From: CAMDMI01 sp044359055
Lineage (GTDB): Bacteria > Bacteroidota > Bacteroidia > Cytophagales > Flexibacteraceae
Length of the DNA stretch: 21,916 bases
Assembly: GCA_044359055.1 (NCBI GenBank)
Contig: JBIKMV010000025.1
Span: 1 to 21,916, forward strand
Reading direction: 5' to 3'
In this document: one piece after another, positions 14,581 to 21,564 of the stretch
Position numbering within the stretch: position 1 is the first letter of the stretch
How the letters are laid out: each line of letters starts with the position of its first letter
Translations under genes and position numbers: made by a program
Notes under the pieces: model-generated
The model's input: the letters and a program-made list of their open reading frames with translations, nothing else
Database searches by the model: none
What the model was told of the DNA's origin: nothing

Positions 14581-15708
14581 ATGAAAAAGAAGATTGTGAT
14601 AGTGGAAGATGACCTGATCATTCAGGAATTGCATAAGCACTATGTTAAAGATCTTGGGCATGAGGTTATTGCCTGTTTTACCAACGGAGAAGAAGCAATC
14701 GACTTTTTCAGAAAAGATAATGCTGACCTGATTCTGATGGATGTGCGTCTCGAGGATTCCCTTGATGGCATCGACACAGTGAAAAAAATACAGGAAATCA
14801 GATCAGTACCAGTACTTTATGTTACGGGCAATACAGAAGATTCCAATTTCCGCAGGGCTATTGAAACCGATATGAAAGGGTTTGTAAGTAAACCCATTTC
14901 GCCTGATGAACTGGAAAAGGTCATTGATTCCCTCAAAGAACTTACCGATTCTATTCTGTTTGCTGAGAGCATCCAGAAAAGTATTCTACCCCAGAAAAAA
15001 GATTTTCACCGGCTTTTTGGAGACTGCCTTTTTATTAATAGACCCAAAAATATCATTAGCGGTGATTTCTCAGTAATTTCACGCCTTAAAAATCGAAATG
15101 ATACCATTGTGGCTTTGGGTGATTGTACCGGCCATGGTGTCCCTGCTGCATTGCTTTCGGTGCTCAGCCATAGTATTATCACAAGAGTGTGCCGAAAAAC
15201 CAGAAGCCTGCAGGAGATCCTCCTCGATCTGAACCATAATATTCTGAGAAATCTTTCCCGAATGGGGAATGAGTACAATGTGCCCGACGGTCTCGATATT
15301 GCTATCATAAGAATTGATCCTGATGCATCAGTTTATCAGGTTTCAGGTCAGAGAATGGCCTTTATCCATTACCGGGGTGCCGAAGGAGTGGCAGATTACT
15401 ACTCTTTCCGCGGGCAAAGCATCGGGAGTAAAATTTTCAGCAACGAGGAAATCAAAACAATTGAATTTCCATTTCGGAAAGGGGATTTTCTTTATTTCTT
15501 TACAGATGGTGTTACCGACCAGTTTGGCGGACCTTTTTCCAAAAAGCTAAGTCGGAAGGGTTTATTGGAGTATGTTCAGCGGTTACATCAGAATCCGGAA
15601 CTGAATAAGGAAATTGAACTTGATCTCAGCCTTAGGAAATGGCAGGGAACCCAGGACCAAACCGATGACATCTTTCTCCTTGGTTTTGACCCTGCTTCGC
15701 TGAAGTAA
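14581..15708 (+). CDS. Receiver-SpoIIE (PP2C-type) phosphatase, intact receiver
   Basis: From ATG 14581 the product is 375 residues. The receiver (1-120) is complete: Glu9-Asp10 in IVIVEDD, acceptor Asp54 in LILMDVR, Thr82 in YVTGN and Lys104-Pro in VSKPI. After the linker (ILFAESIQKSILPQ) comes a SpoIIE phosphatase with SGDF (Asp162), GDCTGHGVPAALLS (Asp181), DGLDI, FTDGVTDQFGG (Asp309) and TDDIFLLG (362-363). Phosphorylation of the receiver probably switches phosphatase activity toward a phosphoserine protein, as in partner-switching pathways. It aligns end to end with the divergent gene at 13168-14313. I chose 14581 because it matches the paralogue's start (MKKKIVIV); ATG 14566, ATG 14557 and TTG 14548 would add 5, 8 or 11 residues. 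Likely phosphate donors are the kinases of the opposite operon. Confidence 0.93.
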   Translation: MKKKIVIVEDDLIIQELHKHYVKDLGHEVIACFTNGEEAIDFFRKDNADLILMDVRLEDSLDGIDTVKKIQEIRSVPVLYVTGNTEDSNFRRAIETDMKGFVSKPISPDELEKVIDSLKELTDSILFAESIQKSILPQKKDFHRLFGDCLFINRPKNIISGDFSVISRLKNRNDTIVALGDCTGHGVPAALLSVLSHSIITRVCRKTRSLQEILLDLNHNILRNLSRMGNEYNVPDGLDIAIIRIDPDASVYQVSGQRMAFIHYRGAEGVADYYSFRGQSIGSKIFSNEEIKTIEFPFRKGDFLYFFTDGVTDQFGGPFSKKLSRKGLLEYVQRLHQNPELNKEIELDLSLRKWQGTQDQTDDIFLLGFDPASLK

Positions 15709-16040
15709 TCCTGTATTCTGCCACAGTGGCCCTGAAAATTAATGCATTGTAATTCTATTAGAAATTAATAAACCTTTCTGTTTTAAATAAGTGACAGCAT
15801 AAAATAATCAGTTTGAATCCCTTGGTGTAATCCTCATCTTTTTTGTTTTTTGTCCCCCGTTCGGTAGTCCGGGCTCTGTGCAGTTTTCTCATTTTCCCAG
15901 GAAAGTCAAACAGGCTGCCAATCATCGACCCAAAGGGCATCAACCTTTCTCAACAAAGACTATGGTGAGGTTGATTCAGGACTTCAAAATGTCTCCAGGC
16001 CTGAAAAACCCGGAATACCAAAATATTTCTCCCCTCCTTG
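15709..16040. other. Intergenic stretch with no recognised gene
   Basis: This gap between the receiver-SpoIIE stop and the tRNA-Leu promoter is AT-rich in its first half, with T-rich runs near 15838-15852. Two frames of 61 and 74 codons exist, but they show no family features, and the longer one runs into the tRNA. I see no clear terminator hairpin for the upstream gene and no mobile-element ends. Confidence 0.5.
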
Positions 16041-16070
16041 TTGCATTGCACCCGAAAAGCCTTACTTTTG
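16041..16070 (+). promoter_or_regulatory. Promoter of tRNA-Leu (UAG)
   Basis: TTG at 16041-16043, exactly 19 bases, then TACTTTTG at 16063-16070. This has the same spacing and identical -7 bases as the tRNA-Gly promoter. The tRNA 5' end is 10 bases beyond the element. Confidence 0.78.
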
Positions 16071-16080
16071 CGCCCCCATT

Positions 16081-16162
16081 GCGGATGTGGCGAAATTGGT
16101 AGACGCACTAGACTTAGGATCTAGCGCTGCGAGGCATGGGGGTTCGAGTCCCTCCATCCGCA
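16081..16162 (+). tRNA. tRNA-Leu (UAG)
   Basis: Class II cloverleaf: acceptor GCGGATG (16081-16087) pairs with CATCCGC (16155-16161), anticodon stem CTAGA/TCTAG encloses loop CTTAGGA with anticodon TAG at 16115-16117, a long variable arm, and T arm GGTTCGA. Discriminator A at 16162 is followed by CCC, so CCA is not encoded. It reads CUN leucine codons, chiefly CUA and CUG. Confidence 0.97.
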
Positions 16163-16175
16163 CCCTGTAAAGAAG

Positions 16176-16196
16176 CCCTGCTCAGCAGGGTTTTTT
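16176..16196 (+). terminator. Intrinsic terminator after tRNA-Leu
   Basis: CCCTGC (16176-16181) pairs with GCAGGG (16185-16190) around a 3-base loop, then six T. It separates the tRNA transcript from tig, which begins 26 bases later. Confidence 0.85.
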
Positions 16197-16221
16197 GTTT
16201 CATTCCTAAAAGGAAATTCAA

Positions 16222-17568
16222 GTGGAAATTCAATTCGAAAAAAAGGAAAAATCCTCGGCCCTTCTCACCATCTCGCTCGGCCAGCAAGATTATATTACTG
16301 ATTATCAATCCAAAATAAAGGATTACTCTAAAAAAGTCCAGATGAAAGGCTTCCGGCCCGGTAAGGTGCCACCGGCCCTTGTGGAACGCATGTACGGGAC
16401 TGCCCTTAGGTCCGAAGCCATCAATTCGGTGCTTAACAAATCCATCGACCAGTATCTGAAAGACCATCAGATTAAAGTCCTGGGCGATATGATCTATGCC
16501 GATAACCAGATGCCTTCCGAAGAAGAAAACGAGGCTGTAGATACCCTGAAATTCTCTTTCCACATGGCTCTGAAGCCTGAGGTCAGTTTCCCTGCCTTGG
16601 AAAATATTTCTCTCGAATACCCCGAAATTCTCGTTTCTGAGGAGAGAATGAACTCCTTCATTGCCGATATGCAAAAGAGGTACGGTGAAGTGAGGGAATC
16701 CGATTTCATCGCCGAAGGAGACCTTATCAAAGGCGTCCTTAAATCGGCAGACGGCACATTTGAAACCGAAACCGACTTCCCCTTCAGCCGAATCAAGCCG
16801 GGTTATCAATCGCAGTTTCTGGGTAAAAAAGTGAGTGAAACCATGGAATTTCCCATAGAGGAGGCCTTTGCCGATGAGGAAATCCGCTTTGTAATCAACT
16901 CCTACCGCGACAAAGACAACTCAAGGGAGTTCAAAGGTTTGTTTACTCTGGAAATTACCAAAATAAGCACCACCGTTGCAGCCGAACTGGATGAAAAACT
17001 CTTTGAAAAAGTTCTGGGAAATCCGGATGTGGAAACCGAAGAAGAATTCCGCAAAGGCGTTAGGGCCATGTTCGAAGACACCTACAGGGAAGAGTCAGAA
17101 GCATTGTTCAGGATGAAACTCGAAAAGTTTTTGCTCGATCAGTCTGCACTGGAATTACCGGAAGACATCATCAGCAAAATCATCCTCGAAAGAGCAGGCG
17201 AAAAGCACTCATCGGAAGAAATGCAATCCTTTATTCCGCAATATCTTGTTTCTCTCAGAATGAGTCTGATTCGGGAAGCCATTGCCAATGCCCATCAGAT
17301 CCGCATTTCCCGGGAAGATGTTGTGGAGCAAGCCAAAGAGAAGGTTTCTGCCGAACTGAGGCAAATGGGGATGGCCCATTTGGGCGATGACTTCCTGATG
17401 AGATTTGTGGATCATTTCCTCAACGATAAAGAAAAACGCAACGAAGAGCAGATGGCCGAAAAGGCCCTTACTGCCAAAATCGCCTCTATTGTGACTGAAA
17501 AGGGAAAAATTGTCAGAAAATCTGTAGGGATTGATGAATTCAACAAAATGGTTGAAGAATTGAACTAG
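16222..17568 (+). CDS. tig: Trigger factor
   Basis: Trigger factor is the ribosome-bound chaperone that meets nascent chains at the exit tunnel. The product is 448 residues, close to the usual 430-450. The N-terminal ribosome-binding domain is plain, with the signature GFRPGKVP at residues 43-50. A middle PPIase-like segment (about 150-250) is diverged, without an obvious FKBP active site, as in many Bacteroidota. The helical C-terminal arms occupy 260-448 and are rich in charged residues. GTG 16222 is preceded by AAAAGGA at 16208-16214 with a 7-base gap, which decides the start. It is followed by clpP after 28 bases and then clpX, the classical order of this protein quality-control cluster. 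Secure. Confidence 0.95.
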   Translation: MEIQFEKKEKSSALLTISLGQQDYITDYQSKIKDYSKKVQMKGFRPGKVPPALVERMYGTALRSEAINSVLNKSIDQYLKDHQIKVLGDMIYADNQMPSEEENEAVDTLKFSFHMALKPEVSFPALENISLEYPEILVSEERMNSFIADMQKRYGEVRESDFIAEGDLIKGVLKSADGTFETETDFPFSRIKPGYQSQFLGKKVSETMEFPIEEAFADEEIRFVINSYRDKDNSREFKGLFTLEITKISTTVAAELDEKLFEKVLGNPDVETEEEFRKGVRAMFEDTYREESEALFRMKLEKFLLDQSALELPEDIISKIILERAGEKHSSEEMQSFIPQYLVSLRMSLIREAIANAHQIRISREDVVEQAKEKVSAELRQMGMAHLGDDFLMRFVDHFLNDKEKRNEEQMAEKALTAKIASIVTEKGKIVRKSVGIDEFNKMVEELN

Positions 17569-17596
17569 CTTGCATCAGATTTAAAGGACAAATTTC

Positions 17597-18289
17597 ATGA
17601 ACCAACCAAACGAATTCAGAAAATATGCCGTTCACCACCTTGGTATGAGCGGCCATACCCTGGACGACTACATGAGCCATATCGGAGATGTGGCAAGACC
17701 CACGGTAGAAAATACCACCCAGTATATCATCGAAGAAAGGCCCGTACGCTTTGCCCAGATTGATGTATTCTCAAGGCTTATCATGGACCGGATTATTTTT
17801 TTCGGTACCCCTGTGGATGATCAGATTGCCAATATCGTGATTGCCCAGATGTTGTTTCTGCAGTCGGCAGACCCGAAAAAAGACATCATGATGTACATAA
17901 ATTCCCCCGGAGGTTCGGTATATGCCGGAATGGGAATCTACGATACCATGCAGTATATCAACCCCGAAGTAGCCACCATCTGTACCTCTCTGGCAGCTTC
18001 CATGGGGGCTGTTTTGCTGGCCGGCGGAGCCAAAGGAAAACGCTCTGCGCTGCCACATGCCCGTGTTATGATTCATCAGCCTTCCGGTGGTGCTCAGGGT
18101 AAATCTACCGACATCGAAATCACCGCTAAGGAAATTGTGAAGCTCCGGGGCGAATTGTACGAAATTCTGGCTTCTCATACAGGGCAAACTGTAGAGCAGA
18201 TAGAAATTGATTCTGAAAGGGATAAGTGGTTCAGGGCTGAAGAAGCCAAAGCCTACGGGCTTCTGGATGAAATCCTCACCAAAAGCTGA
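17597..18289 (+). CDS. clpP: ATP-dependent Clp protease proteolytic subunit
   Basis: ClpP forms the two-ring, 14-subunit serine protease that degrades substrates unfolded by ClpX. The catalytic triad is visible: Ser135 in SLAASMGAVLL, His160 in RVMIHQPSGG and Asp209 in SERDKWF. INSPGGSVYAG forms the substrate-binding/oxyanion segment and IDVFSRLIMDRIIF the typical N-terminal helix. At 230 residues it is about 20 longer than the E. coli protein, with a 50-residue N-terminal region of the kind seen in other Bacteroidota, part of which is probably trimmed. ATG 17597 follows AAAGGA (17583-17588) with 8 bases spacing. It sits between tig and clpX and probably shares a transcript with at least tig. 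Secure. Confidence 0.97.
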   Translation: MNQPNEFRKYAVHHLGMSGHTLDDYMSHIGDVARPTVENTTQYIIEERPVRFAQIDVFSRLIMDRIIFFGTPVDDQIANIVIAQMLFLQSADPKKDIMMYINSPGGSVYAGMGIYDTMQYINPEVATICTSLAASMGAVLLAGGAKGKRSALPHARVMIHQPSGGAQGKSTDIEITAKEIVKLRGELYEILASHTGQTVEQIEIDSERDKWFRAEEAKAYGLLDEILTKS

Positions 18290-18394
18290 TTCCAGAGTAC
18301 CAGATCCATCCGGATTCTGTTTTTCCTGCCCGGAGAAAAAACTTCAGACAGCCGGTAATACAACCAATTAAAAAAAACATAACCATTACTTCTC

Positions 18395-19642
18395 TTGGCA
18401 AGATCCATTAATTGTTCGTTCTGCGGAAGAAACAAGAAAGATGTCGTCCTAATGGTCTCCGGACCGGATGTGCACATCTGCAATTTTTGTATCGAAAAAG
18501 CTTTCGAAATCCTCGAAGACGAGCTCTCGCAGGAGAAAAAGAAATTCAAGAGTCAGGCGGGTGGTATGCATCTGGTGAAGCCTGCAGACTTGAAGAGGCA
18601 CCTCGATGAATTTGTAATCGGGCAGGAAGAAGCCAAAAAAGTACTTTCAGTAGCAGTTTACAACCATTTTAAAAGGCTGGAGCAGCCCAAAGTGCGGGAC
18701 TATGAAGATGTGGTGATTGAAAAATCAAACATCGTACTGGTGGGAGAAACCGGTACAGGCAAAACCTATCTGGCCCGCACTCTGGCAAAAAAACTGAATG
18801 TTCCTTTTTGTATTGCCGATGCCACAGTGATTACAGAGGCCGGTTATGTGGGGGAAGATGTGGAAACCATCCTCACCCGACTTCTGCAGGCCGCCGATTA
18901 TGATGTAAAGGCTGCCGAAAGGGGCATTGTGTACATAGACGAGATTGATAAAATTGCCAGAAAAGGCGACAATGCTTCCATCACAAGGGATGTGAGCGGA
19001 GAGGGTGTTCAACAGGCTCTGCTGAAATTGCTGGAGGGCTCGGTGGTCAATGTGCCCCCGCAGGGCGGACGCAAACATCCGGAGCAGAAAATGATACCCA
19101 TCAACACCGAAAATATCCTTTTTATATGCGGAGGAGCATTTGACGGTCTGGCAAAAATCATCGCATCGAGGTTAAACTCCAAGCCCATAGGATTTACCAT
19201 GTCAAGCGAAAAGCAGTCTGACATCCACAAAAATGAGCTTTTGAGTTATGTTACTTCTGCCGATTTGAAAACCTTTGGGCTCATTCCGGAGCTTCTGGGT
19301 CGCTTGCCTGTGATATCCTACCTTTTCCCTCTCGATGCAGAAACCCTGAAGCGGATATTGGTAGAACCCAAAAACGCCCTGATCAAGCAATACAAAAAGC
19401 TTTTTAAGATGGAGGAAACTGAACTGGAGTTTACCGATTCGGCCGTTGATTTCATTGTGGAAAAAGCGCTGGAGTTCAATCTTGGCGCAAGGGGTCTTCG
19501 TTCCATTTGCGAGGCCATTCTCACGGATGCCATGTTTGATATGCCATCCAAACAGGAGGTAAGCCACCTCACTGTAGACAGGGAATATGCGGAATCCAAA
19601 ATCAGCAAATCGAAGTTTTCGAAGCGCATGATGGTAGCCTGA
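18395..19642 (+). CDS. clpX: ClpX ATPase, unfoldase subunit of the ClpXP protease
   Basis: ClpX is a hexameric AAA+ unfoldase that feeds tagged proteins to ClpP. The 415-residue product has an N-terminal four-cysteine zinc domain (Cys7, Cys10, Cys29, Cys32), Walker A GETGTGKT (117-124), the pore loop GYVG (150-153), Walker B VYIDEIDKIA, the RKH loop (226-228), the IGF loop that docks onto ClpP (265-267), and the sensor-2 segment GARGLRS. All catalytic landmarks are intact. The start is unusual: TTG 18395. An in-frame TAA lies a few codons upstream, no ATG or GTG lies between, and the zinc domain begins six residues later, so TTG is close to forced. No Shine-Dalgarno is visible, only an A-rich leader. 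The gap to clpP is 105 bases. Confidence 0.97.
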   Translation: MARSINCSFCGRNKKDVVLMVSGPDVHICNFCIEKAFEILEDELSQEKKKFKSQAGGMHLVKPADLKRHLDEFVIGQEEAKKVLSVAVYNHFKRLEQPKVRDYEDVVIEKSNIVLVGETGTGKTYLARTLAKKLNVPFCIADATVITEAGYVGEDVETILTRLLQAADYDVKAAERGIVYIDEIDKIARKGDNASITRDVSGEGVQQALLKLLEGSVVNVPPQGGRKHPEQKMIPINTENILFICGGAFDGLAKIIASRLNSKPIGFTMSSEKQSDIHKNELLSYVTSADLKTFGLIPELLGRLPVISYLFPLDAETLKRILVEPKNALIKQYKKLFKMEETELEFTDSAVDFIVEKALEFNLGARGLRSICEAILTDAMFDMPSKQEVSHLTVDREYAESKISKSKFSKRMMVA

Positions 19643-19663
19643 TGCTATTGTAATGTATTGATT

Positions 19664-19698
19664 AAAAGGTCATTGTTTGAAAAAGTAATGGCCTTTTT
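19664..19698 (+). terminator. Intrinsic terminator after clpX
   Basis: AAAAGGTCATT (19664-19674) pairs with AATGGCCTTTT (19687-19697), 11 pairs with one G-T, around a 12-base loop, and the 3' arm ends in five T. It lies 22 bases after the clpX stop. Confidence 0.75.
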
Positions 19699-19705
19699 CA
19701 TTTCT

Positions 19706-19734
19706 GGAAAACCAGCCGGCCTGAGGGGTTTTCC
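19706..19734. repeat. Second hairpin in the clpX-dnaB gap
   Basis: GGAAAACC (19706-19713) and GGTTTTCC (19727-19734) are perfect complements around a GC-rich 13-base loop that itself contains GCCGGC. No T run follows. It lies directly after the clpX terminator and upstream of the proposed dnaB promoter. Confidence 0.5.
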
Positions 19735-19817
19735 GGGTCTATGCTTTGTAAGGAAAACTCTGTCGAAAAAAAAACGGGCTGCTATTTCCCTCAGGCTTCC
19801 AGAAACCCAAAATCCTG

Positions 19818-19825
19818 TATCTTCG
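19818..19825 (+). promoter_or_regulatory. Candidate -7 element for dnaB
   Basis: TATCTTCG, one mismatch to TAnnTTTG and a frequent variant in this phylum. It lies inside the upstream extension of the dnaB frame, and transcription would start near 19832, which supports ATG 19876 as the true start. No clear TTG at -33. Confidence 0.4.
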
Positions 19826-19875
19826 CAGCCCCTATTCGGAAAAGGCTTCAGAAAATCTCGCATCAATCAATATTT

Positions 19876-21474
19876 ATGGAAAAACCCCCGGAATCATCGC
19901 TTCTGCAAAAGGCATTGAAAAAGAACTCAAGAGGTCAGAAATCTCTGGCCGAAGAAATCGTTCGCCTTGGGGGCAAGGTGGTGCCTCAGGTGCCGGAGGT
20001 GGAAGAAGCCGTTCTCGGAGCCCTGATGCTGGACAAAGAAAGCCTGAACACGGTTAGCGAAATGCTCAGACCTGAATGTTTTTATTCCGAGGAAAACCAG
20101 AAAATTTTTTCAGCCATTATGGACCTTTTTGGGGAAGGAAAGCCTGTAGATGTGCTCACCGTGGCCAACAGGCTGAAAGAAACCAATGACTTTCAGTGGA
20201 TTGGAGGTGCAAGGTATCTGGCAAAGCTGGCGTCTAAAATTTCTTCTGCCGCTCATGTGGAAGCCCATTCCCGTATCGTGCTCGAGCATTTCCTGAAAAG
20301 AGAAATCATATCTGCAGGCACAACAGCGGTAAAGGATGCCTATGAAGACAACACCGATGTTTTTCAGCTCCTGGACCGTACCGAGACCTCCATTTTTCAG
20401 ATAGCCGAAAAAAATCTGGGGCGCAATGTGGTGGACATGAAAACCCTGGTTCGTCTGTCTATTGAAAGCATGATGGCCAAAAGAGATTTTACCGATGGGG
20501 TTACCGGAATTCCCTCCGGCCTTATTGCCCTCGACCGGACCACCGGTGGCTGGCAAAACTCTGACCTCGTTATTCTCGCAGCAAGGCCGGGGATGGGAAA
20601 AACTGCATTTGTCCTGACCGTGGCAAGAAATGCGGCGGTAAAATTCAAAAAGCCGGTGGCCATTTTTTCGTTGGAGATGCCCGCTGAGCAATTGGTAAAC
20701 AGGATGATTTCTGGTGAAACCGGATTGCCCGGCGACAAACTCAGAAAAGGAAATCTGGAAGAATGGGAATGGGCACAGCTGAACAACCGCGTAACCGAGC
20801 TCTCCAAAGCTCCTCTTTTCATAGATGATTCACCGGCCATTACCCCTGTGCAGCTCAGAGCAAAATGCCGCAGGCTGAAAGCGCAGCATGACATCGGGAT
20901 GGTAATCATCGACTATCTGCAGCTTATGGGTGTGGAAGGCATGCGCGGTGGCGGAACCCGAACCGAAGAGGTCAGCCTGATTTCCCGCTCCCTCAAAGCC
21001 CTGGCCAAAGAACTCAATCTGCCTGTGATTGCACTCAGTCAGCTGAGCCGATCTGTAGAAACCCGCGCCGGGGTGAAAAGGCCGCTGCTGTCAGATCTCC
21101 GGGAATCTGGGTCCATTGAACAGGATGCAGACCTTGTTGCCTTCCTGTACAGACCAGAGTATTATGGCCTCAAGACCGACGAAGACGGGCGCAATACCGA
21201 AGGATTGGTAGAATTTATTCTGGCCAAACATCGCAATGGCGATGTGGGCACAATCCTGCTTAAGTTCCAAGCCAAAAACACCAAATTTGTGGACTACGAC
21301 CAGAATTATGTGGAAACCGAATCGGGCTATATCGATGCTTCCATCACCGATCAGATTGGCTCTGAAAGGGTAAAGCTTTCCAGTAAACTCAACTCCCGCC
21401 TTCCTGAAGATGGTTTTATGGATATTCCACCCCCGCCGCCTTCTTCCGGAAATCCTGATGAGCCGCCTTTTTAA
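19876..21474 (+). CDS. dnaB: Replicative DNA helicase
   Basis: DnaB is the hexameric 5'-3' helicase of the replication fork. From ATG 19876 the product is 532 residues. The N-terminal domain, which binds primase and loader, begins near residue 38 (QVPEVEEAVLGALML). A linker leads to the RecA-like domain with GIPSGLIALD, Walker A ARPGMGKT (236-243), the SLEMP segment, Walker B VIIDYLQL (Asp346), the LSQLSRSVE segment, and DLRESGSIEQDAD for the arginine-finger region. The frame is open 45 codons further to ATG 19741, but those residues are unrelated to DnaB, overlap the candidate promoter and follow the clpX terminator, so I exclude them. No intein is present. The tail is proline-rich and ends in an acidic-hydrophobic DEPPF. 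Confidence 0.96.
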   Translation: MEKPPESSLLQKALKKNSRGQKSLAEEIVRLGGKVVPQVPEVEEAVLGALMLDKESLNTVSEMLRPECFYSEENQKIFSAIMDLFGEGKPVDVLTVANRLKETNDFQWIGGARYLAKLASKISSAAHVEAHSRIVLEHFLKREIISAGTTAVKDAYEDNTDVFQLLDRTETSIFQIAEKNLGRNVVDMKTLVRLSIESMMAKRDFTDGVTGIPSGLIALDRTTGGWQNSDLVILAARPGMGKTAFVLTVARNAAVKFKKPVAIFSLEMPAEQLVNRMISGETGLPGDKLRKGNLEEWEWAQLNNRVTELSKAPLFIDDSPAITPVQLRAKCRRLKAQHDIGMVIIDYLQLMGVEGMRGGGTRTEEVSLISRSLKALAKELNLPVIALSQLSRSVETRAGVKRPLLSDLRESGSIEQDADLVAFLYRPEYYGLKTDEDGRNTEGLVEFILAKHRNGDVGTILLKFQAKNTKFVDYDQNYVETESGYIDASITDQIGSERVKLSSKLNSRLPEDGFMDIPPPPPSSGNPDEPPF

Positions 21475-21531
21475 GCCCCGGTTTTCCCGAAAAAATTTAC
21501 ATTTTATTGCTTTTTCAAGGGAGGCCTTTGC

Positions 21532-21539
21532 TACATTTC
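21532..21539 (+). promoter_or_regulatory. Candidate -7 element for the NAD(P)-binding protein
   Basis: TACATTTC, one mismatch to TAnnTTTG, lies 25 bases before ATG 21565. A TTG at 21507-21509 is 22 bases upstream, slightly longer than the usual spacing. Confidence 0.3.
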
Positions 21540-21564
21540 GAATTCAAAAATAAACAGCAACTCT

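Noticed and set aside
15758..15943. 61-codon minus-strand frame
   Set aside because: Low-complexity, AT-rich and without family resemblance or a start signal.
15878..16102. 74-codon plus-strand frame upstream of tRNA-Leu
   Set aside because: It runs through the tRNA promoter into the tRNA gene and shows no recognisable protein features.
7052..16162. tRNA-Leu ends considered as attachment sites of an integrated element
   Set aside because: The two tRNA 3' ends differ, no direct repeat flanks the block, and no integrase gene is present.
19741..19875. N-terminal extension of dnaB from ATG 19741
   Set aside because: The 45 extra residues do not resemble DnaB and cover the likely promoter; the start at 19876 fits the family.
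20110..20909. Minus-strand frames of 170-193 codons within dnaB
   Set aside because: Shadow frames of the helicase gene with no domain features.
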